Translations under genes and position numbers: made by a program
Shown here: piece by piece, positions 1-11,884 of the stretch
Numbering within the stretch: position 1 is the stretch's first letter
Layout: each line of letters starts with the position of its first letter
Notes under the pieces: generated by a model
The model's database searches: none
What the model was told of the DNA's origin: nothing
Seen by the model: the letters and a program-made list of their open reading frames with translations, nothing else
Source: Eutreptiella sp. 'Long Island Sound 2002'
Lineage: Eukaryota; Euglenozoa; Euglenophyceae; Eutreptiales; Eutreptiaceae
Length of the DNA stretch: 64,000 bases
Direction: 5' to 3'
Assembly: GCA_964036045.1 (NCBI GenBank)
Contig: OZ038385.1
Coordinates: 60,421,919-60,485,918, forward strand

Positions 1-528
1 CCAGCCCAAAGGTAGCCAAACACAATGGGGTGCAACTCTCTTGACAATAGCACCTGTAGGCGGTTTCTTGCCTTCTCCATCATGGCTCTTGCCTTGGGCA
101 AAGGAATGTGGCCAGGATCCTGTTTCTTGAACTGTTCGTGTTCCGAAATTCCCAAAACTTGGGCCCTGACTTTTTCATCATCTGGGGGTCTACCATCACA
201 GGGGAAATTCTGCAAAAATCCCTGCCAGTCTTTATCCGCCACTGTGATTGCCTCCTTCGACGGGGCCATAAACTGATCCTCGTCTGCAAAGTCCGGCAGC
301 AGCCATTCCTCATCCACACCTTGGGTCAAGCCAGCTGCAGTCCCTACATAGGTGTGGGGGTTCCTATCACCATAACAGGTGGCACCTGCCACAACACCCT
401 CGGCTTGCCCAATCAGGGGCTGTGTACACAATGCAAAAGCACAGCAAGCAAAAGGCTCAACAGTGCTTTTCACAACATAACCTGCAGATGAGCATTGAAG
501 CAGTGCGAAGAGAGGGTATCTCGTCTAT
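1..528 (-). CDS. Open coding-like frame at left edge, unrecognised
   Basis: About 175 codons stay open on the minus strand from near 528 to the window edge. The frame is preceded by a TAG at about 529-531 and by a possible acceptor AG. The translation contains CYGDRNPHTYVGTAAG near 390-350 and an acidic stretch (DEEWLLPDFADEDQF) near 300-260, followed by a charged helical region. I do not recognise the family. It lies downstream of the RT frame on the same strand once element A is removed, so it may be the C-terminal part of that polyprotein or the next exon. The protein continues beyond the window, so its true end is unknown. Confidence 0.4.
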
Positions 529-639
529 CGTTCACATGATCTTTCTCCGGTTTTCGCCTAAACTCTTAACAAAGGATATGCATTTCATATTGTTTCACAT
601 GTCATGGTGCCCACCCTGCCCTGCCCATTGACGTCCCTG

Positions 640-837
640 GTCGTACCACAGCTTGGCTGCATGTAAAGGTATGACATGCAACAGGTTTCTTGCTTTGAAC
701 CTCACTCGGATGTGCATCCACCACCAGCACCATCTGTTTTTTTTCTGAAGCCACACCCCTGGATAATACAACGGACATTTGCCTCTAAAGATGTGAGTGA
801 CCCATGGAGCTGGAATGTCGTATCCCTAGTGACCTAG
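640..837 (-). pseudogene. 3' continuation of the RT frame, left of element A
   Basis: When element A (838-5414) and one copy of its CTAG duplication are removed, the minus-strand RT frame that ends at 5415 runs on into this stretch. It continues for roughly 60 codons (SRGVASEKKQMVLVVDAHPS is part of it), with one in-frame TAG near 787, and stops at a TGA near 638. From there to 528 I see no coding evidence. Frame continuity across the excised element is what I see; membership in the RT gene is inferred. Confidence 0.4.
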
Positions 838-958
838 ATTAAAGTCAATATGTTAATTTGTAATTTTTAATATATGAAGGCGTTAATATATCAATCTCGC
901 AAATATTAAGAGGTTAAAGTCAAATTTTTGAGATTGGGCCATTTGTACCCATTTTTCC

Positions 959-2220
959 ATGCACATATGCGGACCTATAAGGGGTGTTACGTGGTATATT
1001 GTTGCACAACGGTATGGTAGAGAGGTTCCAATGTTGTGTTGGTGGGTGTCTTGGACATCCCCCCTTCCCGTTGCCCGCATCCCCCCCCCCCTCCACACCA
1101 CCATGTTCCCTTGTATAGCCCTTGTTATGCCTTTCTCTCGGGACACCCTTACCGAGCTTAACATGACGCTCGTGCGTTTGAGTGGGGCCAAGAGTTTGCG
1201 GGACCCTTTGGTCTTCCAACTCCTTGGTGAGTGGGTGGCTTCATCTCCCTCGGCCCGGGCCCGATGGTCCGAGGCCACGGTGGTTGGCTACCCCTCCCTT
1301 ATTCGCGAAAAGCAAAAGGAGGCGGTGAAGCCATATGCATCCCGCCTATTCCCGACCCCGGACCTCATCCGCCTCCTCATGGACTTAAACGTCCCGAAGC
1401 TTGGCTTCCGGCACGTGTCGGAGTACATGAGCCGCCGGGGGTCGGCCTACACGGCCGCAACGGGCCTCCCGTTCCCCCGCCCCATTTCCACCCGGGTTAC
1501 GTTCACGGACACGTGGAAGGAGTTGGTCACCCCCCATGACCTACGGCCACCCGTGTCCGTCCCGTATCCCCCCGCGAGTGGGCGCTCTTGGCCGCTACCC
1601 TCATGGGCCGGGTACGTTCAATCACGCCCATCACTAGTGGACACCATCGATTGGACAAGGCCCCTCACCTTCATTGTGCGTGGGGATGCGTACCCGTGCG
1701 CTGGTGGTAGTTGGACCCAACTCTCCATTGGGCTCCTCAACCACGGCGCACGGGGCCGCACACCCGCGTACTAGTGGGTGATAGGGATGGCCGTGTGTGG
1801 GGACAAGGACATGACGGCACTAGCAACGATATGGGCGGAGAACTTGAAGGTTTGTGGCCCATTCGTTGTTTGTTAACTTTTGCATTAATTTCTCGAGATT
1901 CATATCCAGATTTCGGTTAATTTTAACGCCGACTGAAAATTTAACTTAATATTAATCTCGAGAAATTAATGTAAATATTAACACATGGTTTTTTTGGAGG
2001 TGTTGAAGTCTATTGATGACCGCAAGGGGTTCTAGTGGGCAACACCTAGGGTGCGGGGTGTGGTAGCCATTCGGGATGACCACCCCCTAGTGCACTGCTT
2101 CATTGGCGCCTCTAGATGGCCCATAGTGGGCTCTACATATAAAGCATACAACATCAATGCACCTTTTCTTGTATGGAATGGGAAGAAACGCGCACACACA
2201 CACACACACACACAAATACA
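959..2220 (+). pseudogene. Transposase-like gene of element A, broken
   Basis: Exon 1 is open from ATG 959 to a TAG at 1772. The same frame continues (WVIGMAVCGDKDMTALATIW) to about 1860, so one nonsense codon interrupts it. An intron-like AT-rich segment (about 1865-2000) follows. A second coding stretch (about 2000-2185) then also carries an in-frame TAG at 2032 and ends NINAPFLVWNGKK before a (CA)n tract. The core RGDAYPCAGGSWTQLSIGLL, with an acidic residue and a conserved-looking following segment, resembles the start of a DDE catalytic domain. That is an impression of layout only; I cannot name the superfamily. The element's only gene, it is probably inactive. Confidence 0.5.
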
Positions 2221-2790
2221 CACACACACACAGAGACAAACAATGAGGTCGGCACCCCCCAACACACCCAACCCCTCCCACACACATCCCTCCTTGCTCC
2301 TTCCTCTCTCCTCCCGTTGCCCTTGCGCTTAAGGTTTGAGAGGGTATTCGCTTTCTTTCCACAGGTCATTTTTTTGAAAATATTGAAAATTGTTGAAGAT
2401 CGTTGAAAATTGAGCAAGGAGAAAAAGGTTACAGGTATGTGTGTGTGTGTGTGTGTGTGCATGCATGTGTGTCCATTGTGGCTAGTTTTTAGGTTGTAGA
2501 ATGCCCCAAACCAGATAAAGGGGCTAGTGCAAGTTTCATCGGCAATGCCACCCCCCCCCCCTTGGTATTGTGGTGTGTGATGTTTGGGGCTATGGGGTGT
2601 AGGGTTATGGTTCCTAGGGCTGTGGTGTGTGGGTGTGTGGGTTTGTGGGGTTGTGGTGTGTGGACCTATGGTACGTCTCGGTGTGGTTTCTAGGGCTTTG
2701 GTGTGTGGGGGTGTGATGTTTGGGACTGTGCTGTGTGGGGCTGTGGTCCCCCCCCCGGCAGTATGCAACCCCCCCCCCCCCCCCGGAAGT
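2190..2790 (+). repeat. Left arm of a large inverted repeat in element A
   Basis: Reading from (CA)n through a pyrimidine-rich stretch, a Phe/Lys-poor AT tract around 2360-2420, a (GT)n tract and a run of C, this arm matches the reverse complement of about 4035-4595 with scattered differences. Both arms hold the same order of landmarks: CA repeat, CCTTCCTCTCTCCTCCCGTT-type block, TTGAAAATTGTTGAAGATCG-type block, GT repeat, GGGGCTAG block and poly-C. No gene is apparent within it. Confidence 0.7.
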
Positions 2791-3014
2791 CTCCAGCCCA
2801 CTTCAGGTGCCTCAAATGGTGAGGTGGTTGTGCGTTATGCACTTTTTTTCACGTTAATTTTTGCGACGCTTTCGTTAATTTTTGGAAATTAATATTAACG
2901 CTCGCATCGATTCATAATTAATATATTAATTAATTTTTGGCTCGATAATATTAATTTCCAGAAATTAGTTCAGGGGGTCAAGAATTAACTTTTGGTTTTT
3001 TGTGTTTTTTTCGG

Positions 3015-3660
3015 ACCGCACAACCCCAACATCCCACAGCCCCACACTACAAACCCCAAACCCCCACAGCGCCAGTCCCCCATAGCCCCAAGCACCGCAG
3101 CCCCAAAGGGCACCGTGCCCGGCATACCATGACCCCACAGCCCAACAACCCACAGCCCCACACCCCACAGCCCCAAGCACCACAATCCAAATTGTCACAG
3201 CACGGCACACCACAGCCCCACACCGTACAACCCAACAAACCATGGCCCAACACACCACAGCACCCCAGCCCACAGCCCCATGCGCCACTGCCCCACACAG
3301 CAAACCCGCACACACAGCCCCATGCACCACAGCCCTGCACACCACAGCCCCAAACGCACCGCCTTACATCCCACAGCCCCACACCACGCAGCTCTACACC
3401 CCACGGGCCCACACCCCACAAGCCCAAGCACCACAGCCCCAAACATGCCACAGCCCCACCCTGCAGCCCAACACACCACAGCCCTACACCCCACAGGGCC
3501 ACACGCCACAGCCCACACGCCACAGCCCCACACATCACAACCCCAGAGGCCACAGCCCCACACACCCCAGGCCTGTACACTACATCGCCGCACCCCACAA
3601 CCCCACACAACCTAGCCGGACACCCCAAACGCCCACACACTTCAAGCGAACACACCAAAG
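3015..3660 (+). repeat. A/C-rich minisatellite, 10-14 bp units
   Basis: More than 600 bp of imperfect CCACAGCCCCACA-type units. All six frames show simple repetitive translations (for example Pro/His/Thr or Gly/Val/Trp), which I treat as artefacts. A related block with CACACACCACAACCCTAGAA units lies at 3840-4250. Together they form the spacer between the two inverted arms. Confidence 0.85.
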
Positions 3661-4034
3661 CCCCACATTTCCCCCATTGTTTGCGTTTAATTTTTGGACT
3701 GCAGGTGTTAATTTCTTGAGATTAATATTTAATTTTTGGACCGGCGTTCGAAATATTAAAAAATAACCGATAATATTAACTTACCAGAAATTAAAAAGTC
3801 ATCCCAAAAATTAATTATGCCCCCCAGTCCCTCGTGCACTGATTTTGTTCACCCACAATGCACCACAACCCACCACAGGGCTGCAATGCACCCCCACAGC
3901 ACCCCCCCCCCACCCCGTGCAAAAGCCCCACACACCAAAGCACCTGACACCAAACCCCACACATGTCCACCACACACCAATATACCACAGCCGTACCCAC
4001 CACAACCCCACACCACAGCCCCACAGACCACAAC

Positions 4035-4595
4035 CCTAGAAACCTAAGCCCCACACACTAGAATCCTAGAAACCAGTCCCCCGCACAGCACAGCCCCAAA
4101 CATCACACCCCCACACACCACAACCCTAGAAACCACACCGAGACGTACCATAGGTCCACACACCACAGCCCCACGAACCCACACGCCCATACACCACAGC
4201 CCTAGGAACCATAACCCTAGAACCCATAGCCCCAAACATCAGACACCACAATACCAAGGGGGGGGGGGGTGGCATTGCCAATGAAACCTGAACTAGCCCC
4301 TTTATCTCCTTTGGGGCATCCTACAACCTAGAAACTAGCCACAATGGACACACATGCACACACATGCACACACACACACACACACACACATACCTACAAC
4401 CATTTTCTCCTTGCTCATATTTCAACGATCTTCAACAATTTTCAATTGTTTCTTCAAAAAAAATAACCTGTGGAAAGAAAGGGCCCTCCCAAACCTTAAG
4501 CGCAAGGGCAACGGGAGGAGAGAGGAAGGAGCAAGGAGGGATGTGTGTGGCAGAGTTCGGGTGTGTGGGGGTGCCAATATCATTGTGTGTGTGTG
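4035..4595 (-). repeat. Right arm of the inverted repeat in element A
   Basis: Reverse-complement partner of 2190-2790; the spacer between arms is about 1.25 kb. It contains (CA)n at 4350-4390 and a poly-G run at 4260-4271 opposite the poly-C of the left arm. The homology may extend outward past the GT arrays. The minus strand at about 5030-5090 looks like a diverged version of the exon end at 2140-2185, which would mean a duplicated gene end was inverted. Confidence 0.65.
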
Positions 4596-4608
4596 TGCGT
4601 GTGTGCAG

Positions 4609-4651
<43 letters not shown>

Positions 4652-4803
4652 TGGGTGCGTGGGTGCGTGGGTGCGTGGGTGCGTGGGTGCGTGGGTGCAT
4701 GCGTGCGTGGGTGCGTGGGTGCGTGCGTGCGTGCGTGCATGTGTGGGTGCGTGGGTGCGTGCGTGTGTGCGTGCTTGGATGCGTGCGTGCGTGCGTGCGT
4801 GGG

Positions 4804-4835
<32 letters not shown>

Positions 4836-4891
4836 TGGGTGCGTGCGTGCGTGGGTGCATGAGTGCGTGTGTGCGTGGGTGGGTGCGTGGG

Positions 4892-4930
<39 letters not shown>

Positions 4931-4931
4931 A

Positions 4932-4989
<58 letters not shown>

Positions 4990-5003
4990 TGTGTGTGTGT
5001 GCA
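4580..5003 (+). repeat. Long GTGC/GTGG and GT microsatellite array
   Basis: About 420 bp of tetranucleotide GTGC with GTGG variants (about 4600-4936), passing into a pure GT run (4937-5003) broken once near 4989. Both strands are open in every frame because the repeats lack stops, giving long Cys/Val/Arg or His/Thr ORFs that I do not count as genes. Confidence 0.9.
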
Positions 5004-5414
5004 GAAAAAGGGGAAGGGGGGATACCCATTTTGGTAAGGCAAAACAATTATGCATGCCCCCTAGCATGTTTGGCTTGTTGCTGTGCATTTTTATGGAGGG
5101 TTAATATTTGGAGAATAGGGTTAATATTTGTGAGATTAATATTAATGCCGGCGACCCTTTAATTTTTAACTTTTCAAATATTAATGGAAAAATTAAAAAC
5201 AAAAATTAAAGCCGAGAGCCATTTTAACGTTTTGAAACAACCACATGGGTAGGACCCCCCCACCAAGCCCAGGGGGGAAATGACACCCAAGCCCGTAAGG
5301 CAACCCGTGGGGGTCATAATTTTCACGGCAAACCCCCTAACCCCCCCCAAAAAAATTGAAATTTGAGATTAACGTGTTAATTTTTGGCCAAATATCAAAC
5401 ATATTGACTTAAAT

Positions 5415-7608
5415 CTAGGGCACCAGGGATGTGTCAGGGCAGGTATCATAGACTGTAACACAGATGGGCAGTTTGGCGACCATGGGTCAGGCCAACGCTG
5501 CCAGACCCTCACAGCCGGTCCCATGCCATTGCATATGGGCACTCCCTTTACACACATGTCAAAGCAGGTTCAGTAAGCAGGCTGGTGCCACACCAATCCG
5601 TTGTTACTCCTATGGTCTCCCACTTCATCGGTATGTCGTAGCTGGCATGGTGCAGAATTTCAACGAACAGCGAGCTCTGTGTGTGTGTGTGTGTGGGTAT
5701 GTTTCCCAGGGCCACGCATTATCCATAAACCTGGTCGCCGGGCCCCGCACCTGTACATGTGCCATGTGGCATCTGACACTGTCAAACTGTAAAAAATAAT
5801 TGCGCAAGAACGCATGATGCGTGCGTGGACTTCGCTGTACGATCTCGCCTACGCGCCCATCGGGGTGCGAGTCCCATAGCCCCATCGCTGTGAAGTCCAC
5901 CTGTGTGTCACCGAATGTGGCCTGCAGTAGTAGACATTTGTCTGGGTGGAACCACCCACGCATACCTTTAGTGTACAGGACCTGTTTGTTCCGTGGTACA
6001 TATGCAGGATCAGGGAAAGTGAGCACAGGGCCTGGCTTTATCGCAGGGGTAGGCAGGTGTTTCGGCCAGGCTTTTCGTATCTTCCTGATCAAAAATTCTT
6101 TTTTTGGGTCTTCCAGAAAAATCATCTCCTGGCTGAGTGCCCAGATGCACATTAATTGTGCACTCAGGTATCCACCGATGGGCACTCCTTGCTTGGCTTG
6201 TTTCATTACGACCCCCCACAGAGTGAACAGGGTCGAAGTCTAGGACGTTATCGATAGTAAAGACACAGAAGTTTTTGTCCGCAGCGTGCCCTATCCTATC
6301 CAACATGCGCATACCTCCTTGCGCAATGGAAAAGCAAAAAGTGTTGTGGATTCGCCGATATGCCTTTACCGTCGCAGCCGCCTTGCGCACAGCATGTGCT
6401 ACCTTCTTTTTGTTTAAATTCCAGTAGGCGTTGTCGATGTCCCTCTCCCAGACATCTAAGAAACGTGGGGGATTCGTATGGATATGGTTCCACATGTCTT
6501 TAACCCCTAACATCGAAGGGCTACCCCAGAATGGGTAGGCAATGTGCAGTTCTTTCAACAACACAGTGAGGCACCGTCCGATCTGCCTTGAAATGCACTT
6601 CAAGGGGTGGCTAGCATGTGTAATCGCAAGCCGAAAGCGCCAGTCCCACTGCTCTTCGGCAGTTTTTCATTTTAATAAATGGAAGGCCGACAGCGCTGCG
6701 CACGACGAGCAAAAAGTGGAGAGTCCTGCCTGTATTCCTCCTCCCTCAGCAGGCTTTTAGGCCACAAGCCCAAGCCGTTGGCCATGCCCAGGATGCCTTT
6801 GCGTGATGCAGACAGCAGGGTTTTGTGTATCACATACGCCCGCGCACCCTGCGCCTCTTTTTGAAACCCTATGATGTGAAAGTTGGGATCGGTGACCATG
6901 AGGTACGCCAGCTGGCGTTGCATATGTACAGTGCAAGTCGCCTGGACCTTGCAAGGCTCCTTATCCCACGTTCCTGCTTGGAGCCCGCAGTTTCTCAGCT
7001 TTTTATTTATGCGTGTGAACACATCAGGGCTCATCCAGGGGAATTGGCGTGTGTACTATGCGTTGTGCCTGTCGATTGTACTGGTAATCGTTGCATCATC
7101 AATGACAGGCACATCGGTTACATCAGAGTGGAACACACATGCTGTGTGCAAGCGCTGGAGAGTGTCCTGTATGATCTGTTTGGAAGGCAGAGTAACATTC
7201 CTGGCATTCTGTGCGGCGCACTGCATCTCCATTGGTGTTAGAATACGTCCCAATTGTGCACGTGTGCGGAGGACCACATGGTCCTGGTTGCCCTGCAGCA
7301 GGCCGGGATATTTCCGGTTCATGGACGCGCACGCACAGGGTATAGAGGACAGCACTCCCGCCACAGTTTTTTTGACGTGTGTCTGCGTGCCCCTTATAGG
7401 GTACAGCTCACTCCCACCTTTTCTCCTTACGTGTGTGTGCAGTGTGTTAATCACCTACTTCATGACCACCATGCTGTGCGTGCCGCTGATTGCCTTTCCC
7501 ACACGCAGTGTTTTTCTCGGCACTACAGTGACAGACATGCATAGCCACTTCTCGAGTGGCTGCGGTAGCTGGTGTGAGTGTACTTTTTTAACGCATGCAA
7601 ATCGTGCC
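5415..7608 (-). pseudogene. Reverse transcriptase frame, decayed, 5' end at the E1 insertion
   Basis: The frame starts at the ATG abutting E1 (7608) and reads leftward with in-frame TAGs near 7455 and 7052, a TGA near 6670 and a frameshift near 6240. RT-like motifs appear in order: RDIDNAYWNL (about 6440, the first Asp motif), then GVPIGGYLSAQLM (about 6190), then RFMDNAW (about 5730) where a YxDD motif would be expected. The last is degenerate (MDN for xDD). A GT tract at 5674-5697 has expanded inside the coding region and shifts the frame again. The C-terminal part reads to about 5419, where element A interrupts it. The RT class is unassigned. Clearly non-functional. Confidence 0.6.
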
Positions 7609-7984
7609 ATATTCCTTTGTCTACCATCTGTACGTTTCTGGCCGGAGGCGCGCTTTTGTGGCCAACGGTGTTGCACGTAAGGTTTTGAAAACGCGTAGAG
7701 CGCGCACAACGCGCACAACACGCACAAACCAAGTAACATGCACAGAACGCGTAGCACGCCGAACACACGCCTCCAGAGGCACGTGCAGAATTGAAATACC
7801 GGAACGCGCAGAACGCGTAGCACGTCGGTTTGCACACGGGCGCACATGGAGGAGGGGCCGCGTCCTCACAGTTGGGTATCGAGCCTACGCGGTTGTCCCC
7901 CAGGGTTCGCATTGGTCCCATGGGTAGGAATAGCAGAGGCTCCGCCTCCATGACCGTCTCGTTCAAGCCCCCCATTCCACCACA

Positions 7985-9266
7985 CTACTCCTCATCTTCC
8001 TCATCTTCCTCATCCTCCTCAGCCTCCTCGTCCTCCTCATCCTCCTCATCCTCCTCGTCCTCCTCATCCTCGTCATCCTCCTCATCCTTCTCGTCCTCCT
8101 CGTCCTCCTCGTCCTCTTCATCCTCCTCAGGGTCCTCCTCCCACACCTTCTCGTCCTCCTCGTCCACCACCATGTCGTGTGCGCCTTGCACACCACCATA
8201 GCCATGTCCCGGTGCAAAGCACAATACGTGGAACGCCTTTCCACAACCGGTACATTCATAACCGGTTCTTCCCCTCTTGCAAAAGTGGCACACACGCCGC
8301 AGTTGTGTCGCCACCGGCACGTGCACCTCTTGTCGGAGGGGGTGGGCAAAATACCGCCGCCGCAACACATGCCATTGCCACTCCCATATACTAGTGGTCT
8401 CTTTGCAAAGTCCCAATCGCCGGCAAGTTGCGAACGAATTCACAACCGCGTAGCGGAGCACGAACGCACGCACCGCGTGGGCCAATGTCATGTGGCGGCC
8501 AACCTGCCTCATCTGCAGGACCATCTGGTTCACACCATCGACACCGCGCGACAGTGTGCGGTACGCCGCCACCACGGGATGCACTTCGAGCCCACTTCGC
8601 CGGTGAGGTGGTCCCTTTCGGGCAAACCACACATTCGTCAACATCGGCACAACGCGGTGGGGGGTTGTGCCCGACCTTCGGATTCTTGTACACGCACAAA
8701 CTGTACTTCGAATCCGCGACATTGCAGTGCAGTGCAGTGCAGTGCAAACCGCCGTGTGCCCCTCCTGCACCAGCTCCCCGGCCCATGTCACGCCGTACGT
8801 GGACCTCTTCGTCATCACGAGGAATGCTAGCTTGTTGGCGGCCAATTCCTTTGCGAGGCCGTGGGACCCGAAAAAGGAGTCGGCACGTAGCACCGTCCCC
8901 TCGGGTAGCAATGATGCCCACAACTTCATGATGTTTTTGGCATCACGGTTTCCCGCCGCGGTGCCGTAGCCGCGTAGCGTGCCCCGTGCACCGGTGTACA
9001 AATACATGTCCGCCACATACCCCCATGTTGTGTCCACCAGGCAGTACAACTTTATCCCGGTTGGGTGCGGTTTCCGGGCAATAAACGTTTTCAAGGGGCC
9101 CGCTAGCATCCCCTTGTGGGGCACCACCGACTCATCGCCGCAGGCCCCAGCCCCCATGCACCACGATCCCGCCCATTGGCCATTGCAGTTTGGTAGTAGT
9201 GAGACCACATCGGTACGTAGCAACCGTTGCAGCAAGTAATATTGGCGACGCGTCAGCATGTTTGCC
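7985..9266 (-). pseudogene. E1 TnpA, 3' part: piggyBac-like DDD transposase core and tail
   Basis: Starts inside the catalytic domain after the E2 insertion (first residues MANMLTRRQYY). It then shows CGDESVVPHKG (first Asp), GIKLYCLVD and DMYLYTG, ADSFFGSHG (second Asp) and SRGVDGVNQM (third Asp position). A zinc-ribbon-like CHFCKRG..ECTGC..HVLCF follows and an Asp/Glu-rich tail of about 60 residues ends the frame. This order matches the DDE_Tnp_1_7 plus cysteine-rich plan of piggyBac. Between about 8650 and 8740 the frame is shifted and shifted back. The shift starts at a GCAGT repeat and ends near a C run, so the segment expected to read FKNPKVGH is garbled (YKNPKVGHN survives in another frame). 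The element cannot make an intact enzyme. Confidence 0.8.
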
Positions 9267-9655
9267 ATATTCCATTGTCTACAGAGGGGACGTTTCTGTC
9301 CGGAAGCGCTCCGCGCGGCACAATACGTGCTGCGCGTGTTGCTTCATAACGCGCAGCACGCGCAGCGCGTGTAGAACGAAAACAACAAACGCAGAACGCG
9401 CAAAACGCGCAGCACGGCGTTCTAGAGGCAGACTTAGAAGCAGACTTCCGGCACGCGCAAAACGCGTAGCACGCGTAGCACGTCACTATTGCACACGCGC
9501 ACACTTTTGGGGGGCCGCGTCCTCACAGTTTGGGTATCCAGCCTACGCGGTTGTCCCCCAGGGTTCGCACTGGTCCCATGGGTAGGGATGGCAGAGGCTT
9601 GGCGGCCATGAAGTTCACGATTCCACCACGTCCGCCCTCCACCACCTTCTCCTTC

Positions 9656-11283
9656 CTAATCTTTGTCATCCTCCATGTCCTCGTCCTCTTCCCCGTCACT
9701 CTCCTCCTCCTCCTCACTCTCTTCCTCCTCATCCTCCTCCCCCTCCTCCTCACTCTCCTCCTCCGTGTCATCCTCACTCTCCTCCCTTTCACTTCCATCC
9801 TCCTCGGCCTCGTCGCTCTCCTCCTCCACATCCGCTTCTACCACCCCGGTCACCCCATGCGCCACGGCAAAGCACCCCACATGGTACCACTTGCCGTACC
9901 CACAACAAACGTAGTGGGTCTTGCCCCGGTTGCAATGGGCGCACACCCGGCGGCCCGGCATCCGCACCGGCACGTGTATGGGCTTGGCCACTGCCGCTGT
10001 ACAAAATCGGCGCCGTATAAGGTCCCACTGCCAGTCAAACATGGTACCCGTTCGCCCCCCCCCCGAGGGACCGGCACGTCGCGTATGCGTTGACCACGGC
10101 ATACCGGAGGACAAACGCACACACCGCATGCGACCACGTCATCTGATGTCCCATCCGGCGCATCTGGAGCGCCATCTGGTTGACGCCATCCACCCCACGT
10201 GATAGCTGGCGGTAGCTGGCGACCACCGGGTTCACCTCATTCCCGCTGCGGCGATGGAGGGTCCGGCTTGTGGGAAGTGGACGTTCGTGAGCATTGGCAC
10301 TACGCGGGGCCGCTTGTGACCCACCTTTGGGTTCTTGAAGACCACCATGGCGTACCTCGCGTCGTCCACAGTGCACGTGGCGGTTTGTCCTTCACCTAGA
10401 AGCTCTCCTGCCCGGTCCACCCCGTACGTGGAGCGCTTCGGCGTCATCAAGAATGCGTGCCCCTCCGCAGCGAGGTCACGCGCTACCTCGTGCGATCCAA
10501 AAAAGGAATCCGCACAGAGGATGGTCCCGGAAGGGAGGAGACCTGCCCACATGGTCATGATCTGCTGGGCATTGTAGTTGCCCGCACTGTTGCCGAACCG
10601 CCGCAGGTGCCCGCGTCTACCCGTGTACAGGTACATGTCCACCACGTACCCACTAGTGGCATCGGCAAGGCAATAGAGCTTGATGCCGGTGGAGTGCGGC
10701 TTGCGGGCGATGAACATCCGTAGTGGGCCGGCACGTATGCCTTTGTGCGGCACCACTGACTCATCCCCACAAGCCGTGCCACCCAACCGCCAGGCACCAG
10801 CCCACTGCCCATTGCACTCCTCCAGTAGTTCAACAACGTCGGGCCGGATGTTACGGCGCAAGACGTAGTACTGCTTGCGGCTTAGCAATTGTGCCATGAA
10901 GGGGTTGTACAATAACCCGTCCCGTTCCCAGATGCCGTCTTCTTGCATGGGCCGTACCATGCCTAGTAGGAGGATGAAGGCGTTGTACCTACGGAAATGG
11001 AAGCCACTGCTACCATCGATTGGGGCAAACACTGAAATCGATAGGCCGAACCGCTAGAATCAAGTGGGACACACCTTGGTACTAGGGGGATCAAGTGGGA
11101 GAGGTTCGCCTTTCGGAGGGATGCTCGCTGTAATTCCTGGATGGGAGCCAACATGTGGTCCCACACCTCATCCTCGGTGTACCCGACTAGTTCAGTTTGG
11201 CCTGGCCGGACTCCATGCATGATATTTGCTGCACAGTCCTCCACGGGGAGTGAACCCGCCCAAAGATTCGTGGGAAATGGCAT
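9656..11283 (-). pseudogene. E2 TnpA, near full-length piggyBac-like transposase with two frameshifts
   Basis: The likely start MPFPTNLWAG (ATG 11283) is just downstream of an acceptor-like GTTGTGCAG. It leads into a segment with GYTEDEVWDH, also present in E1. From 11032 come RRYNAFILLLGM, DGIWERDGLLYNPF, CGDESVVPHKG, DMYLYTG, ADSFFGSHE and FKNPKVGHKRPRVVPM. A frameshift near 10258 precedes SRGVDGVNQMALQM (third Asp). A second frameshift, in a run of G near 10055, precedes the cysteine-rich CAHCNRG..YVCCGYG..HVGCFA. The acidic tail ends at TAG 9656-9658. Both shifts lie near repeats or homopolymers, so assembly error is possible. The Asp triad is intact. It acts, or acted, in the nucleus on TIRs like those at 9271 and 15497. 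Confidence 0.8.
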
Positions 11284-11884
11284 TTTTGAAGAGCGGTGTG
11301 TCTGCACAACACGGAACACGGACTTTTGGGCTCCAGAGGCAGAACCGGAGGCAACGCAGAGAACGCGCAATACGCGCAGAAAGCGCCACACGCAGTTCAG
11401 AGGCACAGTCAGAGGCAACACGCAGCACACGTAGCACATGGGGGGGGGGGGGTGGTTTGAGCCTCAATTCCCCTACCACATAGCAATCTGCAGCGGAGGG
11501 GGGGGGTTTCAACCTCGATTCCCTGACCACAGAGCAATAGGCAACAGGGGTGGTATCTTTTTTTGCGGGACACCACCAGTTCGCTTGTGCTCGGCGCCGG
11601 GCACTACATGTTCGATCGCCATAATACTCCGTTATCGTACAGCCAAGAAACCGGGTATAGCTGCCACATATTACGACACCACCAGTCCGGCGCCCGTTGA
11701 GAAAAAGCGCCTGTCTGCGCTGAAACTTCCCGAGGGGGGACCCGCAAAGCGGGCTGCGAACTCTGCCGCCCCCGGGACTCGTCGGGGTCCGGCCATCCCG
11801 GACTCGGTTCCCCAAGCGGGGAGAAAAACCCCTGGGACCCCTCCCCCTCCCACCCCTGCTCCCCCTCCTAGCCCTCCCAACCCT
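11284..11884. other. E2 intergenic region between ORF-B and TnpA
   Basis: No gene is supported. A short degenerate tandem duplication lies at about 11440-11540 (two copies around ATTGCTATGTGGT and poly-C runs). A G/C-rich stretch at 11690-11880 is open for about 70 codons on the minus strand but low in complexity. Any 5' exon of TnpA upstream of 11283 would be here. The private motif appears at 11350-11430. Confidence 0.5.

Larger units (their letters stand above)
838..5414. mobile_element. Element A, 4.6 kb, TIR and CTAG target duplication
   Basis: The left end ATTAAAGTCAATATG (838) and the right end CATATTGACTTAAAT (to 5414) are inverted repeats differing at one base. They are flanked by CTAG at 834-837 and 5415-5418. 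The element interrupts the minus-strand RT-element frame. Inside are a broken transposase-like gene (959-2220), large inverted arms, A/C-rich minisatellites and a long GTGC/GT array. Its non-coding DNA repeats a private AT-rich motif (TTAATTTTTGG, GAGATTAATATTAA) at 838-950, 1870-1990, 2840-2975, 3690-3820, 5100-5230 and 5350-5414, unlike any neighbour. The family was not recognised. Confidence 0.65.

Noticed and set aside
3000-3766. Pro/His/Thr or Gly/Val/Trp-rich ORFs up to 239 codons
   Set aside because: They follow the A/C-rich minisatellite period in every frame and show no non-repetitive core.
4354-5162. Long Cys/Val/Arg and His/Thr-rich ORFs on both strands
   Set aside because: They are translations of the GTGC/GT microsatellite, open in all frames because the repeat contains no stops.
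7830-8201. Poly-Ser ORF on the plus strand (and similar at 9663-9914 and 14200-14450)
   Set aside because: Antisense of the Glu/Asp-rich tails of TnpA and ORF-B, which are supported by homology between copies.
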